The notes: a model not told the origin generated them from the sequence alone. Positions 1-10,626 are shown, counted from the stretch's first letter. The stretch: 64,000 nucleotides of DNA from Aquatica leii (GCA_035610365.1 CM069433.1:59510487-59574486), one strand, 5' to 3'. A program made the numbers and translations.

Positions 1-364
1 CAAATTTGTCATGATTGCTAACAAAAAATTTGTGTGGAATTTATTTGTATCCTAAATAAAACAGAAAAGAAATTACAATGTCTATGATACCACATTGTTT
101 TAGAAAACAATATTTAACAATCAACTTTTGCACATTTTTAAGTAAATCACAATTCTTATTCAAAATTAAGTCATTTCTAGACAATATGTAATATTCCAGT
201 AAAAACAAATTAAATAGATCTAAAAGTTAATACTAATTAACAAAGCTTAACCACTATTTCGAGACTAAATTGTATTTACTACGTCAACAAATATTCTATA
301 TAGATTTCTAGATATTATTGGATCTATTATTATAACAAATATTGGCCAAATTACCTCCTACAAA
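1..364. other. AT-rich stretch, nothing recognised
   Basis: No reading frame, repeat or RNA feature is visible. The degenerate upstream part of the Penelope-like element that follows may extend into the last bases, but no motif supports it. Confidence 0.5.
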
Positions 365-784
365 TTGTTTTGTAATTGTCGGAATGTGAATGTTTGTGCC
401 AACAAATTTGCTTTATTGTACGACGTCTTACCCAACCAAAAGGGGGGGCTTACTTTATATTGTGTATGTAACATCGATTTACGTTCTAGCATTTATATTA
501 TATTCATTAACTTTGTTACTCTACTAGTCATGTGCTGTCTTTTATTCTCTCGCGACTCGGGTGCAAAATTAAAAGATCTGACCGCGCTACTTTCTCAATC
601 AAATGTCATTTATAGTATATTATGTTTATCTTACTATACCGTTTACATTGGAAAAACTAAGCAATTACTAAAAAAACGTATGCAACTATATAAAAATTCT
701 GTCAAAAATTATAATATATCTCACGCCAATAATAAAACTGCATTAGTAGAATATTCATTTAACAAAAAACATGTCTCTACATAA
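365..784 (+). pseudogene. Penelope-like element endonuclease (GIY-YIG) fragment
   Basis: This 139-codon open frame has no ATG at its left end, so it is a fragment rather than a gene start. Residues 80-100 carry a GIY-YIG-type core: NVIYSILC, then YTVYIGKTKQLLKKR. It is followed by a basic linker and NNKTALVEYSFNKKH, the order seen in the C-terminal endonuclease of Penelope-like retroelements, where the domain nicks target DNA for priming. Residues 59-80 (LFS, then LKDLTALLSQ) fit the linker before that domain. The first 55 residues look like drifted sequence. The RT domain that should precede it is absent. Family assignment rests on motif order and spacing only. A stray GIY-YIG protein of another kind is less likely, given the absence of any neighbouring gene. 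Confidence 0.72.
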
Positions 785-2459
785 AGCGACTAATTTAAAC
801 AATACTCTTTTTAGAAACGTTTGAAATAAAAAAAAATTAAAAATTTTATTAATCACCGTAATGATATTATAAATCTAAGTAACATTTACTGCAAAATTAT
901 TAATACGTAAAATTAAAAAATTATAAAAATAATTAAATTATTAAAATACAATTAATTAACATTTTAGAATACTATTAATTTCTTCCATTTAAATCAGTAT
1001 TTTTTTTAAATTTGTTATCATTTTCACATATTTAACATTATACTTTTACGTGCATGTACAGTACATTAACAGAATTTAAACTATATAATCGTTATTGTTA
1101 TTAATAAAATAAATTTATAAACTTACTAAAAAGTGTTAAAATAATGATCGGAGGTTAAAGTTTTCTATATTATGTTTTGATTTTTTAAATTTGATTGTTT
1201 GATAAATGTGGTGAGTATAGTTTTGTGATTATGCATCTCATGGTGAATCAGATTTGGCATTCACGAAAAAAGTTGTTTTAAAATATTGATTTGTATCTGA
1301 ATTTCACAATTTATCATAATCGTTAAATATCAACTTAACAGTAATTCACTACGTATTTTTTCCAGATTTTGAAAAAGCACTTGTAAGTGCAAAATGTTAA
1401 TTCTCAACATGTAAATTCAAAAAGAAACTTCACTTTTTTGAATAATAATTTTAGCATTCGATATGTTAAAAGTGATTTCTAATTGTAATAATAAAATAAC
1501 GACAATTATGTATTGGCGTTAATTCCGCGGTATTATAAATGAATTGTTAATTCAGTAATTAAGTCCGTTACCAGATAAATGTTTTAATAAATTATTTTAT
1601 ATTTTAAGGTAAATAAAAGTAATACGTAAATTTTCTTTATTATGTAATTAAAATTTTATTGGTATTTTTTACGGATCTTGTAAAAAAAAGTTTTATTTTA
1701 TCCTTTTATACTAAAACTTTAACTCTCCACTATTATAGTAGAAACTATTAAACTTTTCTATGATAATTATTCTGCAATAAAGAAGAGGAAACAGTAGGTG
1801 GTTTGTGTGAAGTAAATGTATTTAAATAGTATTTCAGTACATTACTTACACATGTGATTGCAATTGCAAATAAATAGATCTCAATGATATTTAAAATACA
1901 TTAAGTACATTTTAAAAAAACAGATGTGTATTTATATTTAATTTCTTTTTAACAGCACGAAAAAAGTATAAATTAGATACAACTTTGTGGTGCTAATAGT
2001 TTGAAAATGAGAAAATTGCGAGAGTTTGCAACATGTAGTTTTATATAAAATGGTCTAAATTTATATCTAAATCATTTCTTGTTTAACTTTTAATAGTTAA
2101 CTTTGTATAAAAAATCTTAATTAATTATAGGGCATTTGAATTTTATAAAAAATACCTTAATTACTGACATTTAAAGATGATAATTACAGTATAGATTTTT
2201 GTTTAAACTTAAAAAAATTATTTACCTTATAGTATATTCTGTACCAAGGTTGGAATGAGAATTCGATACGAGTGGAAAATTTAGAGCGCGAAATGTTAAC
2301 GCAATCCGATAATTTATTAAAATTAATTATTTTTTTAAATCATATTGAAAACGTTTATTTACCTTTTACATATCAAACTATTTTGTGGGTATTAAACAAA
2401 AGCAAAATAATGTTAAAAAAAACTGTTATTAATATCGGTAACTAAAAAATGAACAAAAA
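785..2459. other. AT-rich intergenic DNA
   Basis: About 1.7 kb with dense stops in all frames and many A/T runs. I see no coding trace, palindrome or tandem repeat of note. Confidence 0.5.
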
Positions 2460-3400
2460 TTAAGTTACATTGTCTTTTCGATTTACTGCCGCTTTGATAC
2501 GTTTGGTTACAGTATTAATTAATCTTGGAAAATCCTTTAGTGTAAAATTAATCCACATTTTTAGAGACGGGCACGCAACTCAAGCACAATTCTTACACAC
2601 TTTAAATCGAACTTTCTTTTCATAATGTGCCACAAAGTTTGATTGGCAAGATCTTTACTATCTTAACTTTAACCGTATGACAAGCGACACCGTCTTTTCG
2701 AAAGATGAATTTAATATCGTTTTTTTAGTTTGTGGTTTCAAATAACTTTTTAGAACGTTTAAGTAATTATTAGCGATTATAATGCCATCTACAAGGTGTA
2801 ATGTGCCAAACCCTCTAAGTGACATAGATTCCCAAATCATAACGGAAGCCGGAAACTTAACTTTTTTTTGAGACAGTGTGATAAACCTCATCTTTCGTTC
2901 TTATCACTATGCTTCGATTATCACTAACGCAAATTTTAAACCGATCTTCGTCACTCTATATTATCGAGTTCTATTGATACTGAAACCGAGCACTTTGCTG
3001 CTTCGCCCACAAAAGTATGTCTTAATATTAAAAATTTATGTAAAGCGGAAGCAATTTGAAATTATATTAAAGTTTAAGCCTTTGTTTTTGGGCAGCTCTG
3101 TGACACGTTGCTCTAGAAAAATATTTACATGCTGCTTGATTTCATAAAACTGACAATTTTCCATAAATATTCCAACGATTCTGCACCATAACTCTTCTCA
3201 GAGCCCGTAAATTTGTATTAAAATACTTTGGTCGACTCGCAATTCTTGTTTTTGAGTTACCAATCCACTAATTTTAAGAAATATAATAATACTTTGCACT
3301 GTATATTGTGACAAATTAACTGTGTCTCCAATTTGACCAACAGATTTTCCTTTTGAATGCACCTGAATTATTTTTCTTATGTTGTCAAACAGCTTTATTA
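2460..3400 (-). pseudogene. Tc1-like transposase relic
   Basis: Read on the minus strand from about 3400, the sequence shows an N-terminal helix-turn-helix trace (KGKSVGQIGDTVNLSQYTVQ). The RNase-H-like core follows (VMIWESMSLRGFGTLHLVDG, then NNYLNVLKSYL near 2770-2850). A second catalytic-Asp motif (FRKDGVACHT near 2680-2710) and a C-terminal tail (INTVTKRIKAA) end at a stop at 2460-2462. Pieces lie in different frames with several stops. Where the third acidic residue is expected (the P-I-E-N motif before L-W) the sequence reads DLANQTLW, so the Glu is gone. Intact Tc1 transposases cut and paste their element at TA sites; this copy cannot. Terminal repeats were not located. Confidence 0.8.
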
Positions 3401-4200
3401 CGTGATATTTTTAATTGCCACAACAACAAATGTGAAATGATTATGTTGTACAGTATTACTATCGGCTTGTTTACAATTATTCAAATGTCAAATATTATTG
3501 TTTGTCTGTGTTGTGAGTTGAAAAACAGTAATAAACGTTAAGCCGTTTTTGATTCAGTGTTTGTTTTTTTTTAGTGAATTTTAGTATCCAACGGTGTAAT
3601 TAAAGTTGAATACGCCTAAAAATGTTGTGAAATAATAAAATAACACCTGAAAATACACAAAATCTAAATTGTTTGCTTTGTTCTGACATAAAACTAAAAA
3701 TTTTGTATTTTGACTAGTTGGGCTAATTTCACTGATACAGGGCTCTGTATCTAATATTATCAGAACCTTAACCATAATTACGACTATGAATTACAATTTA
3801 CAATTGTAAGATTTATTATTTTATGTAGGTATTTTTTTTGTATATTAAATTGTAAACAAATGTTGGAGTATGTGTAAATTATTATTTAAACAATAAAAAT
3901 ATAACGAACTGTTTAGATAAATTCCCGTAATTTCAACAGATCTTTATATTGCAAACGGCGTATTACAATGACGACGATTGTAAGGCGAGTAAGCATTATA
4001 CGAGTGTTGCAATAACCAATTGTAACACGTTTTTTATTCTTTTTCTTCTGTTTTTTTAATTTACAATATTTGTTGATAAAACTTGTAATACATGTATAAC
4101 CGCAATTTTTGAGATATTATAATAAAAAAAATTAAAATTATTAAAGCTCTTAAAAACAAAATCATCATCCTCAATTTTATAATAAAAATCTTAACATTCT
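3401..4200. other. AT-rich spacer
   Basis: No coding or repeat signal seen. It separates the Tc1 relic from the first long inverted-repeat structure. Confidence 0.45.
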
Positions 4201-5217
4201 GTTACGTGCGAAATTTTCATAACGTAATACCCTGTGTATCGAATGAAAATTAGATTTCGGTTTTGACGCCCTCTGCCGATCTTTCTGGTTACTGACATGT
4301 TGCGGAATTCATTTTGAAGCTGTCAACTACTTAAGACGGCCTGTGTCGTGAATTGACCTAATCCAAAATTTTATTAGTACATCCACTGTGATGGACAGGA
4401 AATTATAAGTTAATTACAAATGTAACGTAATTTATTCGGCACAGGGTAAGATATTTGCATCCGGTTTGTTAGGATTCTTTTGTAATTTCTTTATTAATTT
4501 GATAGTTGTTTCGCCACGCTTTGACCACATGTTCGATTTAATAGAAGAACAATGAAGAATTAATACTATTAATAAATACTGTCACCGAACGCTTAAGATT
4601 CTGGAAGGCATATTATCCACAACGAAAACGAAGTCTTGACCAGCATTTGCCTTTGAGATGTTATTTCTTATACGCCAGTCGATTGCGATACCCACCTTTT
4701 CGCAATCGCACATAACAGCATTCTATTCAACGGGTTTTTATATCTTATTTCCTTTATTATTATTAACGATTTTGTAGCTTCCTATCTTCGTGAGTTATTG
4801 TGTTGACACGATTTGCTATTCAATATCTATTCCAGGCTCACTTACCGGGGAAAACGTTTTCTTCGCTCAAGTAGGTACTAGATTGTGGGTAAGTTTATTT
4901 AATTATTTTTTTTTGCTGTCAGAAAAATTACTCACGGAACTTTTGTTTATGTTAATTTCCGTAATTACGATTATTGTTGCAATACCATTAAGGTAATTTC
5001 ATTAATCATTTTGTGTGTATCGCATGCTGTGTACAAACGATATTTATTACAAAATTTTCTTCGCTAGTCACTTCGACTCAACTGATGTATTGTGTGTTGC
5101 CGATACTTTTGGCATTTATGAATTGAGAATTAGATATACTCTTGTTAATATTCTACGTTACTAAATTAAAGCTTTTATTCATGTTAACCTTGCTTTTATG
5201 GTAACATACCTTTCTCT
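4201..5217 (+). repeat. LIR-1 left arm
   Basis: This is the left inverted-repeat arm, ending with GGTAACATACCTTTCTC. The 68-codon open frame at 4790-4996 lies within the arm; the opposite arm has stops in the equivalent stretch, so I do not call it a gene. Compared with the right arm, this one is longer at about 4330-4500. Confidence 0.75.
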
Positions 5218-5379
5218 TTTAATTGTGGTTACCCGAACACCAGAGTAACAAGGATTACGAACCTAAAAATTCGTTACAAGTTTGGACCGTCTGTCTTGAT
5301 TGAGGCAAAAGTGTTAATTATAAATGATCTGGCGCTTTTAAGTATTATTCACTTGAACCTCCCCTATCTCCGACTGTGT
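5218..5379 (+). repeat. Inner inverted repeat, partner of 6662-6823
   Basis: The segment immediately inside the left arm (GTGGTTACCCGAACACCAGA, then TAACAAGGATTACGAACCTA and onwards to CTCCGACTGT) is present inverted at 6662-6823. The match stops exactly where the left arm begins. Confidence 0.75.
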
Positions 5380-6178
5380 GACTGTGTAAGTTGGCCGTGC
5401 CAGTTATCTTATTAACCTGATGAATAAAATTTCTTTTTACACTAATACTACTAACGGTACACCATTACCATCTAACCAAGCTAATTCATTAGGTAAATAT
5501 ATTAAAATCATTAATGTTCCTGGTCTCATTAAATAGTTTATTCCAATTTTAAAAACACCTGACCTTAAAATATCGACATATAATAACAATACGATATATA
5601 ACATAAGAACCAGACCAAGTTATTTGACATACATAAAACGTTACGTATAACCATATATAAAATTGATTGTATTGATTGCAATAAATGTTAAATTGGCTAA
5701 ACAAAACAAAAAACTGTCATTCCGATTAAGAATTACCAATATGACTGTAAACACATAAAAGAAAAATAAGCTTTCCACTATGTTAATATGGATCACAATT
5801 TTGATTTAAGTAATCCTACGATACTAGATTAGAAGAGATTGACACCAAAATGTAATATATAAAAGCAATGTAAATTTTACCATTGATACTAACAATCTTA
5901 GTACAGTGTATAACAAATACTAAAATTTCCTGACCTTGTGGTTATGCATTAAGTTATCTATGCAGTGCTATGCATTTTACACCACACGATTTTAATTTGT
6001 AGTGTTAGTGTCATAGTTTTGTTTATGTAATGTAAAGAACAGCGAAGAGGGGGCGATAAAGGATAGAAGCTTGACGAAATGGCAAAAAAAATAGCAAAGA
6101 AAAGGAATAATGAGTAACGAAAATGGAAAAGAAAAAGAAAGAGAAAAAAAAGAAAGTAAAAAAGAAGCACAGAGGAAA

Positions 6179-6480
6179 ATGAGTGAGCTAAGAGTATTGT
6201 TTTGGAACGTAGCGGGAATAAAGAACAAGAAACATGATTTTTAGAAGTACATCAAGAAACAGAATGTAGTGGAATTACAATAGACATGGATGGAAGAAAA
6301 CGAATAAGAGTAGTAAGAAAAATAGTTACCGGAAGAATTTGAGTGTGTGGTGCAACATGCAGAAAGAAAAAAGAGTAAAGGGAGAACAAAGAGGGGTATA
6401 ATAATGAGAATAAGGAAAAAATGGTTGTTTGAGGAAAAGAAAAAAGAAAGTGCAACATAGAAAAGGAATTGTAGGAAGGA
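6179..6480 (+). pseudogene. Non-LTR retrotransposon endonuclease fragment (APE type)
   Basis: An ATG at 6179 opens MSELRVLFWNVAGIKNKKHD, a typical start of the apurinic-endonuclease-like domain of insect non-LTR elements (the x-W-N-v-x-G pattern). Further traces are TWMEENE, corresponding to the E-T-W motif, and a basic HAERKKR stretch. At least four stops interrupt it within 300 bases. The leader (6090-6180) and body are extremely purine-rich and lysine-coding, which produces long but meaningless frames on the opposite strand. RT sequence does not follow. Codon style and Lys/Glu richness match the C-terminal fragment at 9541-10187, so both probably come from one family. Confidence 0.7.
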
Positions 6481-6661
6481 ACAAGCAGTGGGGAAAACAA
6501 AAAAAAAGAGAGGAGTGGAAATAGAAGGATGAGGAAGTACAGCAAGTGAAGGAATTTACATATGTGAGTTACACGATGAAGCAAGATAATAATGAAGGAA
6601 CACATAAAGGAAAAAGCGAGAAAAAAAAACAGGTTAATAGGACTAGTGTGGGGTGTAGGGG

Positions 6662-6858
6662 AACAGTCGGAGATAAGAGAGGTTCAAGTAAATAATATTT
6701 AAAGAGCGCCAGATCTTTTCTAAGTAAAACTTCTGCCTTGATCAGAACAGAAGCTCTGAGCTTGTAACGAACTTTAGGTTCGTAATCCTTGTTACTCTGG
6801 TGTTCGTGTAACCACAATAAAAGAGAAAGCAAAGAGTATATAATATAGGAAGAGAAAC
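6662..6858 (-). repeat. Inner repeat resembling the uninterrupted form of both arm junctions
   Basis: 6662-6823 is the inverted copy of 5218-5379. Directly next to it, 6830-6858 is the inverted copy of 8591-8619, which lies just inside the right arm. Here the two blocks are joined by only about 6-7 bases (GAGAAAG region). At the arms, each block is instead joined to arm sequence beginning with the same heptamer or its reverse complement. The copy therefore looks like an unfilled version of the site. Confidence 0.6.
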
Positions 6859-7223
6859 AACCAAATGCATTATAACGTGTCTATGAAAAGTGTGTTGCCT
6901 ATATAGCAATATTAAAATTTATTACGGTCTGTAGTTTATGGAAAAGAGACAACTGCTTACCACATGATGTAAGAGAAAGAAATACAATTTGGGAAAATTA
7001 CCTGTAACTTGCTGTAACAGAATAAATACAAAGGATAAATCGCAGTGTTGACAAACTTAAAATTACAAGTTTACATTACCTTGACAATGAATTTTTCGTT
7101 TAGGTTTAATACCTGGTGGCTATTGAAAGTATTTTTGACCATGCATTTATCGTAGGTAACATTTTTAACCACTACCAAATAATTCTATAAATTACATACT
7201 AATGTTTATTTATTAATTATAGT

Positions 7224-7445
7224 CGGTAAATTTTAACTTTTTCAGTTTCAGATTAGCGCTTTATTTCACTAAGACGTTTCCATTTCTTTCTGACATGTAC
7301 AATTTACAAGAAATAAAGTAGGAACATACATTTTTTACCTGAATTATTAGAAACTCAGGTAAAAAATTTACTTTGTAAATTGTACAGGTTAGAAAGAAAT
7401 AGAAACGTGTGAAGTGAAATAAAGCGCTAATCCAAAATTTTACCG
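7224..7445. mobile_element. Palindromic MITE of about 220 bp
   Basis: ATTAGCGCTTTATTTCAC (from 7252) and its near-exact reverse complement (ending 7431) enclose further paired blocks: GTTTCCATTTCTTTCTGAC, TGTACAATTTACAA and TTTTTTACCTGA, with a centre near 7345. The pairing continues outwards through CGGTAAA(A)TTTT after a short left-side insertion. TTATA occurs next to both ends and could be the target duplication. No coding capacity. This is a classic hairpin MITE; the superfamily is unknown. Confidence 0.75.
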
Positions 7446-7684
7446 GTTATATCAAAATTCATTAATTGAACTTGTACCTTTTGTACAATGCAACAAATTA
7501 TATGCGTACTGTTAAATGCAAAAATTTTTAGTATTTATTTAATGAAAATAATTATGTAGTTAATTAAGTACTAACTAATAAATAATTATAGATTGTTATT
7601 TTTAATTGAAAACTAATAATACTAAAACTATATAAACAGTTATTTTAAATTTGAATTAAAATATTGCACAATAATATGCAAAAA

Positions 7685-7960
7685 AACACCAGGATACAAA
7701 TACATTTATTTTCGCGTCCAAAATGACCTAAGTCCTCAAAACCCTCAATTAAATCCTGGGTAGAATTGTAGTCGACACTTCATTTAATACTCATTTCATC
7801 CATTAATAAAACACATTTTCTTTCATCGGGAGTCATCGTCTCCACTTCATTATAAAGTTTTTGGAAGAGTTCGGTGTCCGTTCCTGTACATAACTGAGCC
7901 ATACGAAGTTAAGACAGTTATCCCAGAATGCAAAAAAGTGGTAATTTTACTTTTCCTCGG
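7685..7960 (-). pseudogene. P-element/THAP9-like transposase fragment
   Basis: On the minus strand, one frame reads TMTPDERKCVLLMDEMSIK (7783-7845), then a stop. It continues as DYNSTQDLIEGFEDLGHFGR near 7715-7780. The DEMSIK plus I-x-G-F-x-D-L-G pairing is characteristic of the RNase-H-like catalytic domain of P-element-type transposases, and the D of DEM is a conserved acidic residue of that family. Upstream KVKLPL before a degenerate stretch fits the L-P-L-P-S region. No THAP zinc finger or GTP-binding part was found. The fragment is only about 90 codons with internal stops, and lies inside LIR-1 between its arms. Confidence 0.7.
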
Positions 7961-8507
7961 GCGGATTAAGCGAACCTGTCGTTAAAAAATGTACAATATA
8001 ACCATCAATTGTATGGAGAGAAATGAACGTGTTGTGACAACGTAAATTGCATTATACAAAACAATTGATTATTCATAAAAATTGAAACAGTATTTAATTA
8101 CTCAAATAAAACTGATTTTTGCTAACACCTAAACACGGTACTTGGAATTTTTTATACAGCAAAATTATTATTATTTTTTTTTTTAAATTATACAAATAAA
8201 CTTTTAAATGTAATTGTTACAATAAAACAAAAAGAAGAGGGTATGTTTGCATCATCATTCAATTAAACAAACTTTAGTATAATTAAATGTATATTAATTT
8301 GTCATAACTCATAATACTTGTGTAATATACTGTTTGCTTCAACAAAGATGACATGCCATACATAAATCTTAAAAATAACAAAGACAAATTGTAAAACATC
8401 ATAAAACGATTCCAGGTAGTTTTAGAAGTAATTATGTGACAACACTGTAAGGAACACATTGACAGTATTCGTTCGAAAATAGTTTGAGTCTAAAGTGAAT
8501 TAGTTTG

Positions 8508-8559
8508 GTTAGTCGAATACCAGATGGCCGATACTAGCGCTTTAAAGCGGTCGACTAAC
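8508..8559. repeat. Compact hairpin with internal palindrome
   Basis: GTTAGTCGA (8508-8516) is the exact reverse complement of TCGACTAAC (8551-8559). Between them lies the perfect 12-base palindrome CGCTTTAAAGCG (8538-8549). Local GC is higher than in the surroundings. Could be the terminus of a decayed element or a protein-binding site. Confidence 0.6.
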
Positions 8560-8590
8560 TTTAGAATACACGTTATTTAACACGTACATT

Positions 8591-8619
8591 GAATCTCTTT
8601 CTATATTATATACTCTTTG
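8591..8619 (+). repeat. Block joined to LIR-1 right arm
   Basis: This short block (TCTCTTTCTATATTATATAC and flanks) is the inverted counterpart of 6830-6858 and abuts the right arm at 8620. Confidence 0.55.
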
Positions 8620-9536
8620 GAGAAAGGTATGTTACCATAAATGAAAGATAAGGTAGGTATAACAACTATAATTCAATAATGTAGAGTATTAACAACTATA
8701 ATCCAATAACGTAGAGTATTAACCACTACAATTCAATAACGTAAAGTATTAACAACTAATTTAGAAATTTTGTAGTACATTCTAAATACATAAATGCCGG
8801 AAGTGTCAGCAACACACAATACATAAGTAACACATCGGGTGTCGATAAGCGAAGAAAATTACACATTAAATAACTAAGGTTCACAGCATGCGATATCACA
8901 GAATTAGTTACTGACAATACCTAAATGGTATTAAAACTACTATTACTATTGCGTAAGTTAAACAAGTTAAATTTCGTGAGTGACCTTCTTTGACAGCGAC
9001 ATAATAATTAAAAAAAACTTACTTACAATCCAGTACCTGCCCGAAGAAAACGTTTTTTTCGTTGAGTAGGCCCAACATAATTATGAATAGCAAATCGTGT
9101 CAACACAATAACTCACGAAGGTAGGAATCTACCAAATTGTTAATAATAAAAGAAATTAGATATAAGAACCCGATGTATCGAATGCTGTTCTTCGCAATTA
9201 TTAAAAGGTGGGTATCGCAATCGACTGACATAATAAGTAACATCTCGGAGGCAAATTATGGTCAAGATTTCGTTTTCGGTGTGGATAATGTGCTTTCCAG
9301 AATATTAATCGTTTAGTGAAGGTATTTATCGATATTAATCTCTTATTGTTTTTTATTAAATCGAAACCTGTGGCCAAAGCGTGGCGGAACGGAATTTCAT
9401 TTCCATTAACGTGGATGTCCGTAGAAACGTCTTGGCATGAAATGACAGTGAAAAGAAAAATCGGCGGAGGGCGTCAAAACCGATATCTAATTTTAATTCA
9501 ACAAATATACAGGGTATTGAAATTTTTGCACGTAAC
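8620..9536 (-). repeat. LIR-1 right arm
   Basis: Inverted partner of 4201-5217, starting GAGAAAGGTATGTTACC. It contains a 30-bp tandem expansion absent from the left arm, and lacks part of the block at the left arm's 4330-4500. The open frame at 9316-9723 runs out of the arm into the adjacent retroelement in the wrong frame, so it is not a gene. Confidence 0.75.
8661..8760 (+). repeat. 30-bp tandem repeat, about 3.3 copies
   Basis: Units begin at 8661, 8691 and 8721, each close to AACAACTATAATTCAATAAT plus GTAGAGTATT, with a partial fourth copy from 8751. Copies differ by a few substitutions. The left arm of LIR-1 has a single unit at the corresponding place. Confidence 0.9.
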
Positions 9537-9540
9537 AACC

Positions 9541-10187
9541 GAAGTATATATTAAAAGAGGAAATGCAGGCAGAAAAAATAAGAGTAGAAACAGGAAAAAG
9601 GGCTATAAAATACAAGGAAGAACTAAGGAAAAGAACAGAATGCAAAATACTATAAAAATGTTGGAAAGAGATAAAGGAAGAAAATGTAAAGTACGGGCAG
9701 GATGGCAGAGAAGAATATTATAAAAGAAACGGGTACGCGAAAGAAGAACTGGAGAGATTAAGAGAAGAGGGAGTAGGGGTAAGAAAAGAAATAATAAGGA
9801 GAGATAGGGACATCGAAAAACAAGAAAGATGGACAGGGATAAAAAAGGGCAGATATAATATAAGTTATAAAAATATCAAGGGTAAAGGGGTGCCAGAATA
9901 TTTAAAAGTTAAAAGGAATAAAAGCAAGAGGAAAAAAAAGTTATAGCACGGTTCAGATGTGGGAACGAAGAGTTAGGTAATAAATACTGGAATAAGAAGA
10001 AAAAAAGATGTGCAGACTATGTGGACAAGAGACGGAGGACTTTAATCACATGAGAAATAAATGCAGAGAGTTAAAAGAAGAGGATGAGAAAGTAGAGAAA
10101 ATCTTACAAGAAAACGGAAAAGTAGCGGAGTGGATGGAAGAAGTATGGAAAAGGAGGAAAAAGTTAAGAGGAGAAAAAAAGGGGTAA
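9541..10187 (+). pseudogene. Non-LTR retrotransposon ORF2 C-terminal region with CCHC finger
   Basis: Spread over two or three frames, this Lys/Glu-rich region ends with a clear C-terminal block. CGNEELGNKYW is followed by CRLCGQETEDFNHMRNKC, a Cys-X2-Cys-X8-His-X4-Cys finger near 10010-10065. The last part is VAEWMEEVWKRRKKLRGEKK and a stop at 10185-10187. Insect non-LTR elements of this kind carry such a finger after the RT domain, where it probably binds nucleic acid. Several frameshifts and stops precede it. The 3' UTR has a poly(A) signal AATAAA at 10238-10243. It abuts the outer end of LIR-1, and the RT domain between this piece and the endonuclease piece at 6179 is missing. Confidence 0.72.
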
Positions 10188-10626
10188 ATTGTAAATAGGG
10201 GAAACACGAAACAATTTGTACACTGAGCAAGTAATCAAATAAAGTTAAGCTATATATTTTACTATTTTAGATTTACGATCGTGTGCATTTTGTGCGAGTT
10301 TTGGTTAATTTTAATATTATCTTTTGTAGTTTTTCTGTTTAACGTGTTTTAATATTGTGATTATTCCTAGAGTGCGACAGCATAAAAATTGCTTCTAATT
10401 AAGCGAATTCGACAAAGGTTGAATTGTTGGCTTACGTGAGGTGATTTTTTGCACAGAAAATTGTAAATTGTTTTAACCGGAACCAATCCACTATCATGTG
10501 CTAGACTAGATAAGGTCAAAATCGTCGTAGTCGAGAAACTGGGAAACGGAGGTAAACAAATGATGTGCAGGGCCGCCATCTTCGATTTATGGCAATAGAA
10601 GATCAACTTTATACTACCAGATCAAT
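10188..10626. other. 3' UTR of the retroelement, then unassigned flank
   Basis: The retroelement 3' end probably falls near 10260. The rest, to the transposon at 10627, is somewhat GC-richer than average. It contains AAGATGGCGGCC on the minus strand (10563-10575), a context seen near transcription starts of some genes. The minus-strand frame starting there (79 codons) is not recognised. Confidence 0.35.

Larger units (their letters stand above)
4201..9536. mobile_element. 5.3-kb structure with long inverted repeats (LIR-1)
   Basis: The sequence from 4201 rightwards reappears inverted from 9536 leftwards. Both outer ends read GTTACGTGC followed by an A/T-rich step and then AATACCCTGT. Inside the outer ends are matching blocks such as CGCCACGCTTTG, CGATTGCGATACCCACCTTT and GTGAGTTATTGTGTTGACAC. 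Arms are about 1 kb (4201-5217) and 0.9 kb (8620-9536) and imperfect, with indels. No matching target-site duplication is evident at the outer ends. The interior holds a non-LTR endonuclease scrap, a palindromic MITE and a P-like transposase scrap, none obviously the element's own transposase. It could be a non-autonomous foldback-type DNA transposon, or two opposed copies of one repeat that trapped other insertions. Confidence 0.7.

Noticed and set aside
5958-6832. Several minus-strand frames of 70-117 codons rich in Phe, Ser and Leu
   Set aside because: They are shadows of the purine-rich, Lys/Glu-coding retroelement sequence on the plus strand and of the inner repeat.
9316-9723. 135-codon frame
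   Set aside because: It starts in a LIR-1 arm and runs into the retroelement out of its true frame.
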